Shown here piece by piece: positions 1 to 5,784 of a stretch of 7,033 nucleotides of DNA; the first letter of the stretch is position 1; every line of letters begins with the position of its first letter. The stretch comes from an uncultured Actinomyces sp. (GTDB lineage Bacteria; Actinomycetota; Actinomycetes; Actinomycetales; Actinomycetaceae), in NCBI GenBank assembly GCA_915063485.1, contig CAJZDJ010000090.1:1-7033 (forward strand). Direction: 5' to 3'. The notes under the pieces are model-generated. The model did not search any database, was not told the origin of the DNA, and worked only from the letters and a program-made list of their open reading frames with translations. The position numbers were made by a program, and so were the translations under genes.

Positions 1-991
1 CAGAGCGCAAAGAAGAGGATCTGACCTGCAAAAACGGCTCAATTAACTGCATTTGTGGAGTGGGGCTGGGAGGATCAACCAAAGCTTTAACTGACAGTGC
101 GGCCATTTTTTCGAGATTCTGATCGATCGAAGAAAGCGCAAATTCAGGGTGGTTAGCCATACGGGTGTTGTCATAAGAAACCATGCCAACATCCGGACCC
201 ATCCGCCAATCTGAACGGTAAACAGCTGCCGCATAGTCAATAGCCAACAGATCATTGAACGCAATGATGGCGCAGTGACCGGCGTCGTGAGATTTAGTGA
301 GCATCCCTAAATTAGCCTGGCAATCCCAGTGAGATTTAAGAATCTTAAAAGGCACTCTTTCCTGCGCGGCTACCAACTGGCAAGCCTCCAGGCGCTCGTA
401 GACAATCGGCTCCATACGGGTAGAGGAGGGAGTAGCAAAATACAGGTGACTATAGCCCTGCTCGGCCAGATGACGAATTACCTGCGTAGCTGCAGCTATC
501 TCATCCATGCGGGTAACCCACACCGTGTTATCACTTAACTGGCGGTCAAGCAGGCACAAATTAATGCGCTGGCTCAGCTCCAGTACCGCCCCAGTATCCA
601 AGGTGATCCCGGCAAAAATAACTCCAGCCGGGCGCATTTGCAGAACCTGTCTAATGACTTCCTGCTCACGCTCAGGTACTCGGTCAGAGACCATTACCAG
701 CAGCGAATAGCCAACCTTTTCGGCCTCCTTACGCAGAGCACGTGAAAGCTGATCAAAATAAGGGTTATCCAAATAGGGCAACACCAACAACAGTCGGTGC
801 GAATCGCCTCCGGCCAGTTCCGCCGCTGCCGAATGGGGCTGATAGTTTAGGGCGCGCGCGGCGCTAAGAATACGCTCGCGGGTGTGCTGACTCATGCGTC
901 CACCCCCGCTTAGTGCCAGGGATACCAGGCCGCGTGAGACCCCTGCGAGTTCAGCGACATCTGCCTGTGTTGCTGGGCGAGCCTTCATCAT
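1..991 (-). CDS. LacI-family transcriptional regulator, C-terminus cut by window edge
   Basis: An open minus-strand frame runs from ATG at 991 to the left edge without a stop (330 residues visible). Seen: an N-terminal helix-turn-helix at about residues 6-50 (ATQADVAELAGVSRGLVSLAL, then TRERILSAARALNY), and a hinge with residues PHSAAAEL. A periplasmic-binding-like effector domain follows (RLLLVLPYLDNPYFDQL near the start; AIIAFNDLLAIDYA, VGMVSYDNTRMA and SSIDQN near the end). The last visible residues (EPFLQVRSSSLRS) match the usual LacI C-terminal strand, so only a few residues should be missing. A second ATG at 988 is better spaced (5 nt) from the AGGAG ribosome site than the first (2 nt), so the true start may be 988. 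The protein should bind a small molecule, probably a sugar, and repress nearby genes. The ligand cannot be read from sequence. Its targets may lie left of the window. Confidence 0.9.
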   Translation of the reverse strand, partial: MMKARPATQADVAELAGVSRGLVSLALSGGGRMSQHTRERILSAARALNYQPHSAAAELAGGDSHRLLLVLPYLDNPYFDQLSRALRKEAEKVGYSLLVMVSDRVPEREQEVIRQVLQMRPAGVIFAGITLDTGAVLELSQRINLCLLDRQLSDNTVWVTRMDEIAAATQVIRHLAEQGYSHLYFATPSSTRMEPIVYERLEACQLVAAQERVPFKILKSHWDCQANLGMLTKSHDAGHCAIIAFNDLLAIDYAAAVYRSDWRMGPDVGMVSYDNTRMANHPEFALSSIDQNLEKMAALSVKALVDPPSPTPQMQLIEPFLQVRSSSLRS

Positions 992-1046
992 GTCTCCTGT
1001 GACTGATTATTTATGGGACAATCCTAGCAAGTGTGTTAGGAGACAT
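992..1046. promoter_or_regulatory. Short divergent spacer between two lacI-type genes
   Basis: Only 55 bp separate the start codons of the two divergent regulators. The ribosome sites form an exact 9-bp mirror: ATGTCTCCT at 990-998 and AGGAGACAT at 1038-1046, each giving AGGAG just upstream of its ATG. The central part is AT-rich (GATTATTTATGGG, 1005-1017). Any promoters here must be very compact and overlapping. I could not place a convincing -35/-10 pair in either direction, nor a clear LacI-type operator palindrome. Confidence 0.5.
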
Positions 1047-2111
1047 ATGGGCGCTAAGGTAACTATTTCCAGCGTAGCTAAAGTCACCGGCCGTTCTATT
1101 TCCACGGTTTCGGCTGCGCTCAATGGTGCTAGTGGAGTGGCTGAGTCTACTCGCGCCGAAATTTTGCAAGCTGCCCAGCGGCTGGGTTACGCGGCCGATC
1201 CTAACGCCCAGCAGCTGCGTCGTCGCCATAGCGGCATGATGGGGGTGGTGCTAACTGCTGGCCAGGCCTTCCAAGTGCGCCTGCTCGATGCGGTCTATGC
1301 AGCCGCCAAAGACCTAAGCGTAGATGTGCTGGTAGCGGCCACTACCGCTAATCATGATCAAGAAGCTGGGGTGCGGGCCCTGCTGGCACGCCACTGTGAG
1401 GGTTTAGTGCTAATTGATCCCGACGACGACGAAAGTGGCCGTCAGGGCCGGATCGGTAAGCGCGTGGCCACAGTAGTGCTTAGTAATGATGCTGTCGCAG
1501 CTGGGGTTGATAGCGTAATTTCGCGTGACGACGTCGGTATTAGCGCCAGTGTGGACCATCTAGTTTTGCAAGGGGTGCGTCGCATTACCTATATCGACGG
1601 CGCTGGCTCTAGCGCTTGTGTGCGTCGCACCCGGGCTTATCGCCAGGCTATGAAAGATCATGGTTTAGAACAGTATATTCAGGTGGTAACCGGGGGTACC
1701 TCAGAGGCTGAAGGAGCCCGGGCAGCGCAGCAGTTGCTAGATGGCGGTGATTTACCCCAGGCTTTGATGTGCTTTAACGATCACTGCGCTATAGGTGCGC
1801 TAATGGCGCTAGTGCGCGCGGGTAAACGGGTGCCGCAAGACATTTTGGTGATGGGTTATGACGGTATCGATTTGGCCGGGGTAAGTGCACTAGAGCTAAG
1901 CACTATCGACCAAAATGCCACATTAATGTCACGGGTGGCCTTGAAGCTAGCACATGCGCGCTCGCTGCAGCGACGCGGTGAATCAGTAAGCTTGTCTGAA
2001 GCTCTAGAGGAGTTTGGTGATAATATACATATCACTATGAAAGCTGATCAAAGTGTATGTGTGGAAGTAAAACCACTGATGATTGTGCGTTCATCCACCA
2101 ACTTCATGTAG
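1047..2111 (+). CDS. LacI-family transcriptional regulator
   Basis: This is a 354-residue protein. I chose ATG 1047 because AGGAG (1038-1042) lies 4 nt upstream and the LacI helix-turn-helix begins at once (residues 5-25, VTISSVAKVTGRSISTVSAAL). The frame stays open to 894, but the extra 51 residues resemble nothing and overlap the divergent regulator. After the HTH come ESTRAEILQAAQRLGY (33-48), a hinge around 52-60, and a sugar-binding-type effector domain ending in VMGYDGIDLAG and LSTIDQN. The C-terminal strand KPLMIVRSST is standard for the family. The stretch between STIDQN and that strand is about 20 residues longer than usual and contains an acidic segment (SLSEALEEFGDN). The protein is a soluble DNA-binding regulator with unknown ligand. 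It is not a recent duplicate of its divergent neighbour: the HTH recognition helices differ (RSISTVSAAL versus SRGLVSLAL). Confidence 0.92.
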   Translation: MGAKVTISSVAKVTGRSISTVSAALNGASGVAESTRAEILQAAQRLGYAADPNAQQLRRRHSGMMGVVLTAGQAFQVRLLDAVYAAAKDLSVDVLVAATTANHDQEAGVRALLARHCEGLVLIDPDDDESGRQGRIGKRVATVVLSNDAVAAGVDSVISRDDVGISASVDHLVLQGVRRITYIDGAGSSACVRRTRAYRQAMKDHGLEQYIQVVTGGTSEAEGARAAQQLLDGGDLPQALMCFNDHCAIGALMALVRAGKRVPQDILVMGYDGIDLAGVSALELSTIDQNATLMSRVALKLAHARSLQRRGESVSLSEALEEFGDNIHITMKADQSVCVEVKPLMIVRSSTNFM

Positions 2112-2138
2112 CGGCATTTAAACAGCAACTGTTGATTT

Positions 2139-2184
2139 AAAAAACGTTTTTGGGGACGGAAAAATATTTTCCGTCCCCAAAAAC
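2139..2184 (-). terminator. Strong intrinsic terminator of the transaldolase-iolG operon
   Basis: A perfect 18-bp stem (2146-2163 with 2167-2184) has a 3-nt loop. On the minus strand it is followed directly by G and six T residues (complement of 2145-2139), the canonical intrinsic-terminator form, about 40 nt after the iolG stop. It also lies 34 nt after the stop of the convergent lacI-type gene. On the plus strand the stem is followed by CTTACTGG rather than a T-run, so termination in that direction is less certain. Confidence 0.8.
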
Positions 2185-2196
2185 TTACTGGAGAAG

Positions 2197-2231
2197 CTGT
2201 GAGCGCACTTAAAGCCTGGTAAGGCTCACAG
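2197..2231 (-). other. Small hairpin at the iolG 3' end
   Basis: CTGTGAGC (2197-2204) pairs with GCTCACAG (2224-2231) across the iolG stop codon. A competing inner stem AGCCT/AGGCT (2213-2217 with 2222-2226) is also possible. There is no T-run after it. It could help 3' end stability or be coincidental; the main terminator lies just beyond. Confidence 0.3.
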
Positions 2232-3212
2232 GTGTACAACCTTGCCGGTGGCCACGGACTCGGTGGCGGCCTCGGCTAGGCGCAGGGCCTCGATAGCGTC
2301 CTTGATGCCGGGCAGGGGCTTGGTGCCACCGTTGATTGCGTCGATGAAGCTGGTCAGCTCCAGGCGGTAGGCGTCGGCGTAGCGCTGTAGGAAGAAGTCC
2401 AGGTAGGGCTCAGCAGCGTCGGTCAGCTCGTCGTTGTTTAGGCGCACGGTGGTGGCGCGGATGTTGTCGGCGTTGAGTGTGCCGGTGGCGCCCTGAGCCT
2501 CTAGGCGCTGGTCGTAGCCGGAAGCGCAGTGGCGGTTGTTGATGATGGTAGCTACCACACCGTCAGCGTTCTTCAGGGTTACTACAGCGGCGTCAGAGTC
2601 GCCGGCTTCCTTGATGGCGGGGTTGAAGTTCTGGCCTACGGCGTAAACCTCGGTGATGTCGCCCAGGAAGAAACGAGCCATGTCGAAGTCGTGGATGGTC
2701 ATGTCGCGGAAGATACCGCCAGAGACCTTTACATACTCGGCCGGCGGGGCGGCGGGGTCGCGGGAGATGATCAGCAGGGTCTCCAGGTCACCGATCTTGC
2801 CGTCGACAACAGCCTGGTGCAGGGTGGCGAAGGAGGGGTCGAAACGGCGGTTGAAGCCGAACATAACCGGAACCTCTACGGCGTCCAGCTCAGCCTGGGC
2901 AGCCTCAACGTCCTTCATATCCAAAGCAATGGGCTTCTCGCACAGTACGGCCTTGCCAGCCTTAGCAGCAGCCAGCAGGTGCGGAATGTGCAGCGGAGTG
3001 GGGGAGCCGACGACGACGGCGTCGATGGACTCGTCAGCGAAAACAGAGTCGATGTCCTTGGTGTGGGCTGCACCGTACTCAGCGGCGAGTTTCTCGGCGG
3101 CGTCGCCGAAGGGGTCAGCAACCAGGGCCAGCTTGGCGTCCGGGTGGGAGGCGATGGTCTTAGCGTGGACGTGGCCAATGCGGCCGGCACCGATGACGGC
3201 AATGTTTAGCAT
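2226..3212 (-). CDS. iolG: myo-Inositol 2-dehydrogenase (Gfo/Idh/MocA family)
   Basis: This 328-residue enzyme oxidises myo-inositol to 2-keto-myo-inositol (scyllo-inosose) with NAD+, the first step of cytoplasmic inositol catabolism. Seen: a Rossmann motif VIGAGRIGHVHA (residues 6-17), Asp33 at the end of beta-2 (typical of NAD rather than NADP use), and the family motif CEKPIALD with Lys93. A second domain follows with GGIFRDMTIHDFDMARF, giving Asp170 and His174. Lys93, Asp170 and His174 correspond to the catalytic triad described for Bacillus subtilis IolG. The start at 3212 is chosen because AGGA lies about 5 nt upstream and the Rossmann strand starts at once. An in-frame ATG at 3260 would add 16 unrelated residues and fall inside a hairpin. 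Length is slightly short for the family (about 335-345). It lies downstream of the transaldolase gene, same strand, 109 bp apart. Related inositol or sugar dehydrogenases cannot be excluded, but iolC nearby supports this call. Confidence 0.88.
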   Translation of the reverse strand: MLNIAVIGAGRIGHVHAKTIASHPDAKLALVADPFGDAAEKLAAEYGAAHTKDIDSVFADESIDAVVVGSPTPLHIPHLLAAAKAGKAVLCEKPIALDMKDVEAAQAELDAVEVPVMFGFNRRFDPSFATLHQAVVDGKIGDLETLLIISRDPAAPPAEYVKVSGGIFRDMTIHDFDMARFFLGDITEVYAVGQNFNPAIKEAGDSDAAVVTLKNADGVVATIINNRHCASGYDQRLEAQGATGTLNADNIRATTVRLNNDELTDAAEPYLDFFLQRYADAYRLELTSFIDAINGGTKPLPGIKDAIEALRLAEAATESVATGKVVHL

Positions 3213-3244
3213 ATTTTTCCTAAAGTAGCAGTGAGTTTGGGTGT

Positions 3245-3302
3245 GGGCGGTGGCCTGCAATCATTAGCTGCAGCCGTACCTTTACGGCTTAGGCCACCGC
3301 CC
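3245..3302 (-). other. Large nested hairpin between transaldolase gene and iolG
   Basis: A perfect 12-bp GC-rich outer stem (GGGCGGTGGCCT 3245-3256 with AGGCCACCGCCC 3291-3302) encloses 34 nt that hold a second perfect stem (AGCCGTA 3272-3278 with TACGGCT 3283-3289, 4-nt loop). It lies 19 nt after the transaldolase stop and about 33 nt before the iolG start. No T-run follows it on the minus strand, so it looks less like a full terminator and more like an RNA stability or processing element, or a partial attenuator, setting the ratio of the two proteins. The function is inferred. Confidence 0.6.
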
Positions 3303-3321
3303 CTAAATTTAAGCTGATAGA

Positions 3322-4398
3322 TCAGGGCTTGGGAATGAGCACCTCGCGTACCAGGCGGTCTAGGTCGTTGTCGGACTCTAGGAAGCCGCGCAGGGTCTTG
3401 CGGGTGGCGCCGAACTGGGTGAACTCCTCAGGGGTCATGCCCTCGGGCTCGTAAGCGCGGACGAACTCGGGGATGCCCAGCAGGGTCTCCATGATGTCGT
3501 CGCGCACGGGTACGTCCATGCGCTCAACCATCTTGTATCCGGAGTTGTTGATCAGCTGCTGCCAAGCGAACGGCGGGGAGACTACGACGTCGCCACCGAC
3601 GAACTCGCTCCAGTGCATAACGTTACGGAAAGCAGCGGAGAGCATGCGAGCACGTAGGCCGCGCTTTTGGAACTCAGTGTAGGCGCGTTTGAAGGCGGCC
3701 ACGCCGGCCCACTCTAGGTGGCCGGGGTCGAGGAACAGCTTGTCGTGTTTGGCAGCGTCCTTGATCCAGTCGTCCAGACGACCAACCATCAGGGTGACCA
3801 CGGGGCCCATGGTGGACACGTCTTTGCCCTCAGCCTCACGACGCTTTAGACCACGCTCGATGGCTTCACCGGTGGTAACGGCCTGAGCAACCGAGAAGGA
3901 GACGGTTACGTTTACGCTTACGCCGCGGTAGGTGGCGTCTTCGATGGCCTCAACACCAACAGCGGTGGCGGGGATCTTGACGATGATGTTCGGAGCTAGC
4001 TTGTGGAACTCTTCGGCCTGGTCGGCTAGAGCCTTGGCGGAGCGGGCTAGACGGGGGTCGGTCTGCATTGACAGACGGCCGTTGCGGCCATTCTCGCGCT
4101 CGAAGATGGGTTCGAGTAGCTTGGCAGCTTCGAGGCTCAGCTCGCGTACTGCGATCCAACCAATCTCAGACTCGGTGATGGTGGGGTTATCCTTGGCGAT
4201 CTCGGCGATGCGAGCGTTCCAGAAGTCTTTACGCTTGATGATGCAGTTGTAAGCGATGGTCGGGTTGCAGGTAGCGCCAACACCACCGTAGGAAATGGAC
4301 TGACGCAGTTCGTCTGGGTCAGAGGAGTCGTTCCACAGCGCGGTGGGGGTGTTGCGGGCTGCGTCTAGCAGCGGCCCAGGCGTGTATTCAATGCTCAT
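3322..4398 (-). CDS. Transaldolase-family protein in the inositol cluster
   Basis: A 358-residue protein of the class I aldolase/transaldolase fold. Seen: GVGATCNPTI (residues 39-48, the counterpart of the family's GVTSNPT motif, with Cys in place of Ser), GRLSMQTDPR (107-116, counterpart of the VS-E-DPR motif), and NIIVKIPAT (137-145), in which Lys141 is the expected Schiff-base lysine. The strand SVNVTVSFSVAQA follows about 30 residues later. Length is between TalB (about 317) and the actinobacterial Tal (about 370). AAGGAG lies 9 nt before ATG 4398. Classical transaldolase moves a dihydroxyacetone unit between pentose-phosphate sugars. A housekeeping tal would be expected beside tkt and zwf, whereas this one is first in an operon with iolG, so a specialised role in handling inositol-derived phosphosugars is possible. 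That is inference. It probably has its own promoter at 4462-4491. Confidence 0.8.
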   Translation of the reverse strand: MSIEYTPGPLLDAARNTPTALWNDSSDPDELRQSISYGGVGATCNPTIAYNCIIKRKDFWNARIAEIAKDNPTITESEIGWIAVRELSLEAAKLLEPIFERENGRNGRLSMQTDPRLARSAKALADQAEEFHKLAPNIIVKIPATAVGVEAIEDATYRGVSVNVTVSFSVAQAVTTGEAIERGLKRREAEGKDVSTMGPVVTLMVGRLDDWIKDAAKHDKLFLDPGHLEWAGVAAFKRAYTEFQKRGLRARMLSAAFRNVMHWSEFVGGDVVVSPPFAWQQLINNSGYKMVERMDVPVRDDIMETLLGIPEFVRAYEPEGMTPEEFTQFGATRKTLRGFLESDNDLDRLVREVLIPKP

Positions 4399-4461
4399 TG
4401 GCAGGCACTCCTTCGTGAAAATCTTTGGTCTTAGAGGCGACTAGCGGTGTCGGTAGCAATG

Positions 4462-4491
4462 ACTTTAGGGGAGCTGGCCCACACCTGTCAA
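4462..4491 (-). promoter_or_regulatory. Predicted promoter of the transaldolase-iolG operon
   Basis: On the minus strand, TTGACA (4491-4486) and TAAAGT (4467-4462) are separated by 18 bp, a good match to a housekeeping sigma promoter. Transcription would start near 4455, giving a leader of roughly 57 nt. It lies downstream of the gntR terminator, so the operon is probably transcribed independently of gntR. Confidence 0.55.
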
Positions 4492-4493
4492 CA

Positions 4494-4507
4494 TATGTCA
4501 GTACAAA
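4494..4507. promoter_or_regulatory. Operator-like site upstream of the transaldolase promoter
   Basis: Plus strand TATGTCAGTACAAA (minus strand TTTGTACTGACATA) ends 2 bp before the -35 box. It matches the site at 5687-5700 in front of iolC at 12 of 14 positions and in relative placement. A second TGTCA lies exactly 10 bp away at 4486-4490, overlapping the -35. From memory, the Corynebacterium glutamicum IolR motif is KGWCHTRACA; TGTACTGACA here differs from it at one position. The likely binder is the GntR protein encoded next door (inference). Confidence 0.5.
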
Positions 4508-4582
4508 ACCGACAATTGGGTAGGTGTCCGCACATACCTCTTTGGTTGCGCACGCTTTTGCAGGCAGATTTGGCTTTATTTC

Positions 4583-4629
4583 GGGTAAAAAGGGTAAAAG
4601 CACGACGCCGCCAAAGTGGCGACGTCGTG
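4583..4629 (-). terminator. Intrinsic terminator of the gntR-type gene
   Basis: A 13-bp stem (CACGACGCCGCCA 4601-4613 with TGGCGACGTCGTG 4617-4629, 3-nt loop) has one mismatch on the plus strand that becomes a G-U wobble in the minus-strand RNA. It is followed on the minus strand by CTTTTACCCTTTTT. This favours function for minus-strand transcription coming from the GntR-type gene, whose stop is 75 nt upstream. Confidence 0.75.
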
Positions 4630-4641
4630 ACTGTAGATACT

Positions 4642-4672
4642 TAGCTAGCTTCGCTGGGTCGAAGCCAAGCTA
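4642..4672 (-). other. Second hairpin in the gntR 3' region
   Basis: A stem of GCTTCG (4648-4653) with CGAAGC (4660-4665) has a 6-nt loop and is extended by TAGCT (4642-4646) with AGCTA (4668-4672) across small bulges. It lies between the gntR stop and the terminator and has no T-run. It may fold in the 3' untranslated RNA. The rest of the 305-bp gap 4399-4703 holds the terminator, the operator-like site and the transaldolase promoter; I see no gene there. Confidence 0.35.
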
Positions 4673-4703
4673 CTGCCTGCCTAAAAATTGACAGGCCAAT
4701 TAC

Positions 4704-5459
4704 TCACTGCGAAAACAGGGTGGTTTCGAAGGAGTAGCGCGAAGCGCGGTAAATGTGGTTGCCGTATTCAATAACTCGACCGTTAGCGTCGTAAGTGGTG
4801 CGCTGTGCGGTTAGCACGGCGGCGTTGCGGCGCTCGTTGAGCATGGTGGCTTCCTTAACGGAAGCTAGGCGGGCCCCAATAACCTGGTGAGCAGTTGTGG
4901 GAACAATATCTAGCTCACGGAATAGGTCATATAGGGAGTTGTCCTCTAGGCGGCGCATCGAGGGGGCGATGTCAGCCGGCAGGAGGTTGTCAAGGATAGA
5001 GACGGGCTCGTCGTCGGCATAGCGCAGACGCACGATGTGAACTAGGGCGGTGCCAGGGCGAACCTTGAGGTGCTTAGCCTCTTCGGCGTTGGCGGGGTGC
5101 TCCTCATAGTCAGAGACCGAAGTGCGCACGGTGTGACCGGCGGCCTTTAGGTCATTGAGGAGACTGGTTAGTTCCATCGGGCGGTGCACGTGGGTGGGAG
5201 CCACGATAGTGCCGACGCCGCGTCGTCGGGTTAGTAGGCCACGGTCAACTAGACGCTGTAGGGCCTGACGGGCGGTGGGACGGGAAACTTGTAGGCGTGC
5301 GGCCATAGAAAGCTCGTCTTCTAGGCGAGTACCTGCAGGCAGGTCACCATCCAAGATAAGCTTCGCGATCGGCTCAGAGATCTGGTAGTAGAGCGGCACT
5401 GGGGAGGTGCGATCCAACTGTATCTGCAGCGCGTAGGGGGTCGCGGGGGAGGTAGCCAT
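4704..5459 (-). CDS. GntR-family regulator, HutC/UTRA type, likely inositol-operon regulator
   Basis: A 251-residue protein. Seen: a GntR winged helix-turn-helix at residues about 20-86 (PLYYQISEPIAKLILDGDLP, then VSRPTARQAL at 58-67 and wing RRRGVGT at 78-84), then a UTRA ligand-binding domain at about 94-245 (LLNDLKAAGHTVRTSV, VHIVRLRYADDEPVSI, SLYDLF, ending YRASRYSFETTLFSQ). Length is normal for the subfamily. The ribosome site is weak (GAAAG/AAAAG rich, no clear AGGAGG), but ATG 5459 is followed at once by a normal family N-terminus. The gene lies between two inositol operons, divergent from iolC, and ends at its own terminator. By analogy with IolR of C. glutamicum, also GntR-type, it probably controls both operons in response to an inositol-derived signal. 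I do not assign the iolR symbol because the ligand cannot be seen. Confidence 0.88.
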   Translation of the reverse strand: MATSPATPYALQIQLDRTSPVPLYYQISEPIAKLILDGDLPAGTRLEDELSMAARLQVSRPTARQALQRLVDRGLLTRRRGVGTIVAPTHVHRPMELTSLLNDLKAAGHTVRTSVSDYEEHPANAEEAKHLKVRPGTALVHIVRLRYADDEPVSILDNLLPADIAPSMRRLEDNSLYDLFRELDIVPTTAHQVIGARLASVKEATMLNERRNAAVLTAQRTTYDANGRVIEYGNHIYRASRYSFETTLFSQ

Positions 5460-5521
5460 GGTGTCTTTTCTTTCGTGCGGGCAACTAAATCAGGGAACCC
5501 GTGAGGGTATTTAGAAGCTCG

Positions 5522-5537
5522 ATAACTGTGTAGTTAT
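5522..5537. promoter_or_regulatory. Palindrome upstream of the gntR-type gene
   Basis: ATAACT (5522-5527) and AGTTAT (5532-5537) form a perfect 6-bp inverted repeat around GTGT. It lies 62 bp before the regulator's start codon, where an autoregulatory operator would be expected. Its sequence differs from the TTTGTA-type sites before iolC and the transaldolase gene, so it may bind a different protein. Confidence 0.4.
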
Positions 5538-5663
5538 TCGGGATGTTGGGGTATCACCACACAACAAGCCAGTTGGCAACGTCGCTCGCACATAGTGACA
5601 TGCAGCGTTGACATCCGGCTTGTCTGATCAAGTGATGATGGTGCTAATAATAAAGCAATAATT

Positions 5664-5678
5664 TGTGTGCTGTACACA
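5664..5678. promoter_or_regulatory. Second inverted repeat upstream of iolC
   Basis: TGTGT (5664-5668) and ACACA (5674-5678) flank 5 nt. The centre is about 22 bp, or two helical turns, upstream of the centre of the TTTGTAAGTACAAA site. It could be an auxiliary operator, but it shares only part of the sequence. Confidence 0.3.
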
Positions 5679-5686
5679 TATAACCG

Positions 5687-5700
5687 TTTGTAAGTACAAA
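5687..5700. promoter_or_regulatory. Operator-like palindrome upstream of iolC
   Basis: TTTGTA-AG-TACAAA is a perfect inverted repeat with 6-bp arms, ending 2 bp before the -35 box of the predicted iolC promoter. It shares 12 of 14 positions with TATGTCAGTACAAA before the transaldolase gene, with the same spacing to the -35. Palindromes with a GTA/TAC core fit the general form of GntR-family operators. Confidence 0.55.
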
Positions 5701-5702
5701 GC

Positions 5703-5732
5703 TTGACGCTGCCAGATGTGAGCGGGCATACT
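5703..5732 (+). promoter_or_regulatory. Predicted promoter of the iolC operon
   Basis: TTGACG (5703-5708) and CATACT (5727-5732) are 18 bp apart. A start near 5739 would give a leader of about 45 nt. The -35 and spacer length copy those of the transaldolase promoter. TACTGT (5729-5734) is a weaker alternative -10. Confidence 0.5.
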
Positions 5733-5784
5733 GTTTAGCAGGTGCGGGGGCCACCCCGAAGAAGTGGAAAGGTAGCCCACAGAT

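Larger units (their letters stand above)
5460..5784. promoter_or_regulatory. Divergent control region between the gntR-type gene and iolC
   Basis: This 325-bp gap has no convincing gene. It contains two operator-like inverted repeats near the iolC side (5664-5678 and 5687-5700), the predicted iolC promoter, and a separate palindrome nearer the regulator gene (5522-5537). It also has a short GCCAGTTGGC palindrome (5569-5578) and an isolated TTGACA (5608-5613) without a good -10. A clear promoter for the regulator gene could not be fixed; TAAATA on the minus strand near 5515-5510 is a candidate -10 lacking a good -35. Confidence 0.6.

Noticed and set aside
43..710. Several short open frames overlapping the left lacI-type gene
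   Set aside because: The minus-strand LacI frame is continuous with clear domains across this region; the others are out-of-frame shadows.
894..1046. Upstream in-frame extension of the plus-strand lacI-type gene from ATG 894
   Set aside because: The added 51 residues do not resemble LacI proteins and lie antisense within the divergent regulator. ATG 1047 has a proper AGGAG site and begins at the HTH.
2529..3228. Long plus-strand open frames opposite iolG
   Set aside because: Their sequences are low-complexity mirror products of a GC-biased gene, with no family resemblance.
3213..3260. Upstream start of iolG at 3260
   Set aside because: It adds 16 residues before the Rossmann strand and lies in the intergenic hairpin; the AGGA-preceded ATG at 3212 fits the family.
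4447..4644. Plus-strand frame of 65 codons in the gap before the transaldolase gene
   Set aside because: It has no clear ribosome site or family resemblance and covers the operator, promoter and terminator signals of the minus strand.
4400..4681. Inverted repeat GGCAGGCA (4400-4407) / TGCCTGCC (4674-4681) flanking the gap
   Set aside because: An 8-bp match 270 bp apart is easily random. No transposase or target duplication supports a mobile element.
5608..5650. Possible extra promoter with TTGACA at 5608
   Set aside because: No acceptable -10 hexamer is found at 16-19 bp; the iolC promoter at 5703-5732 is much better supported.
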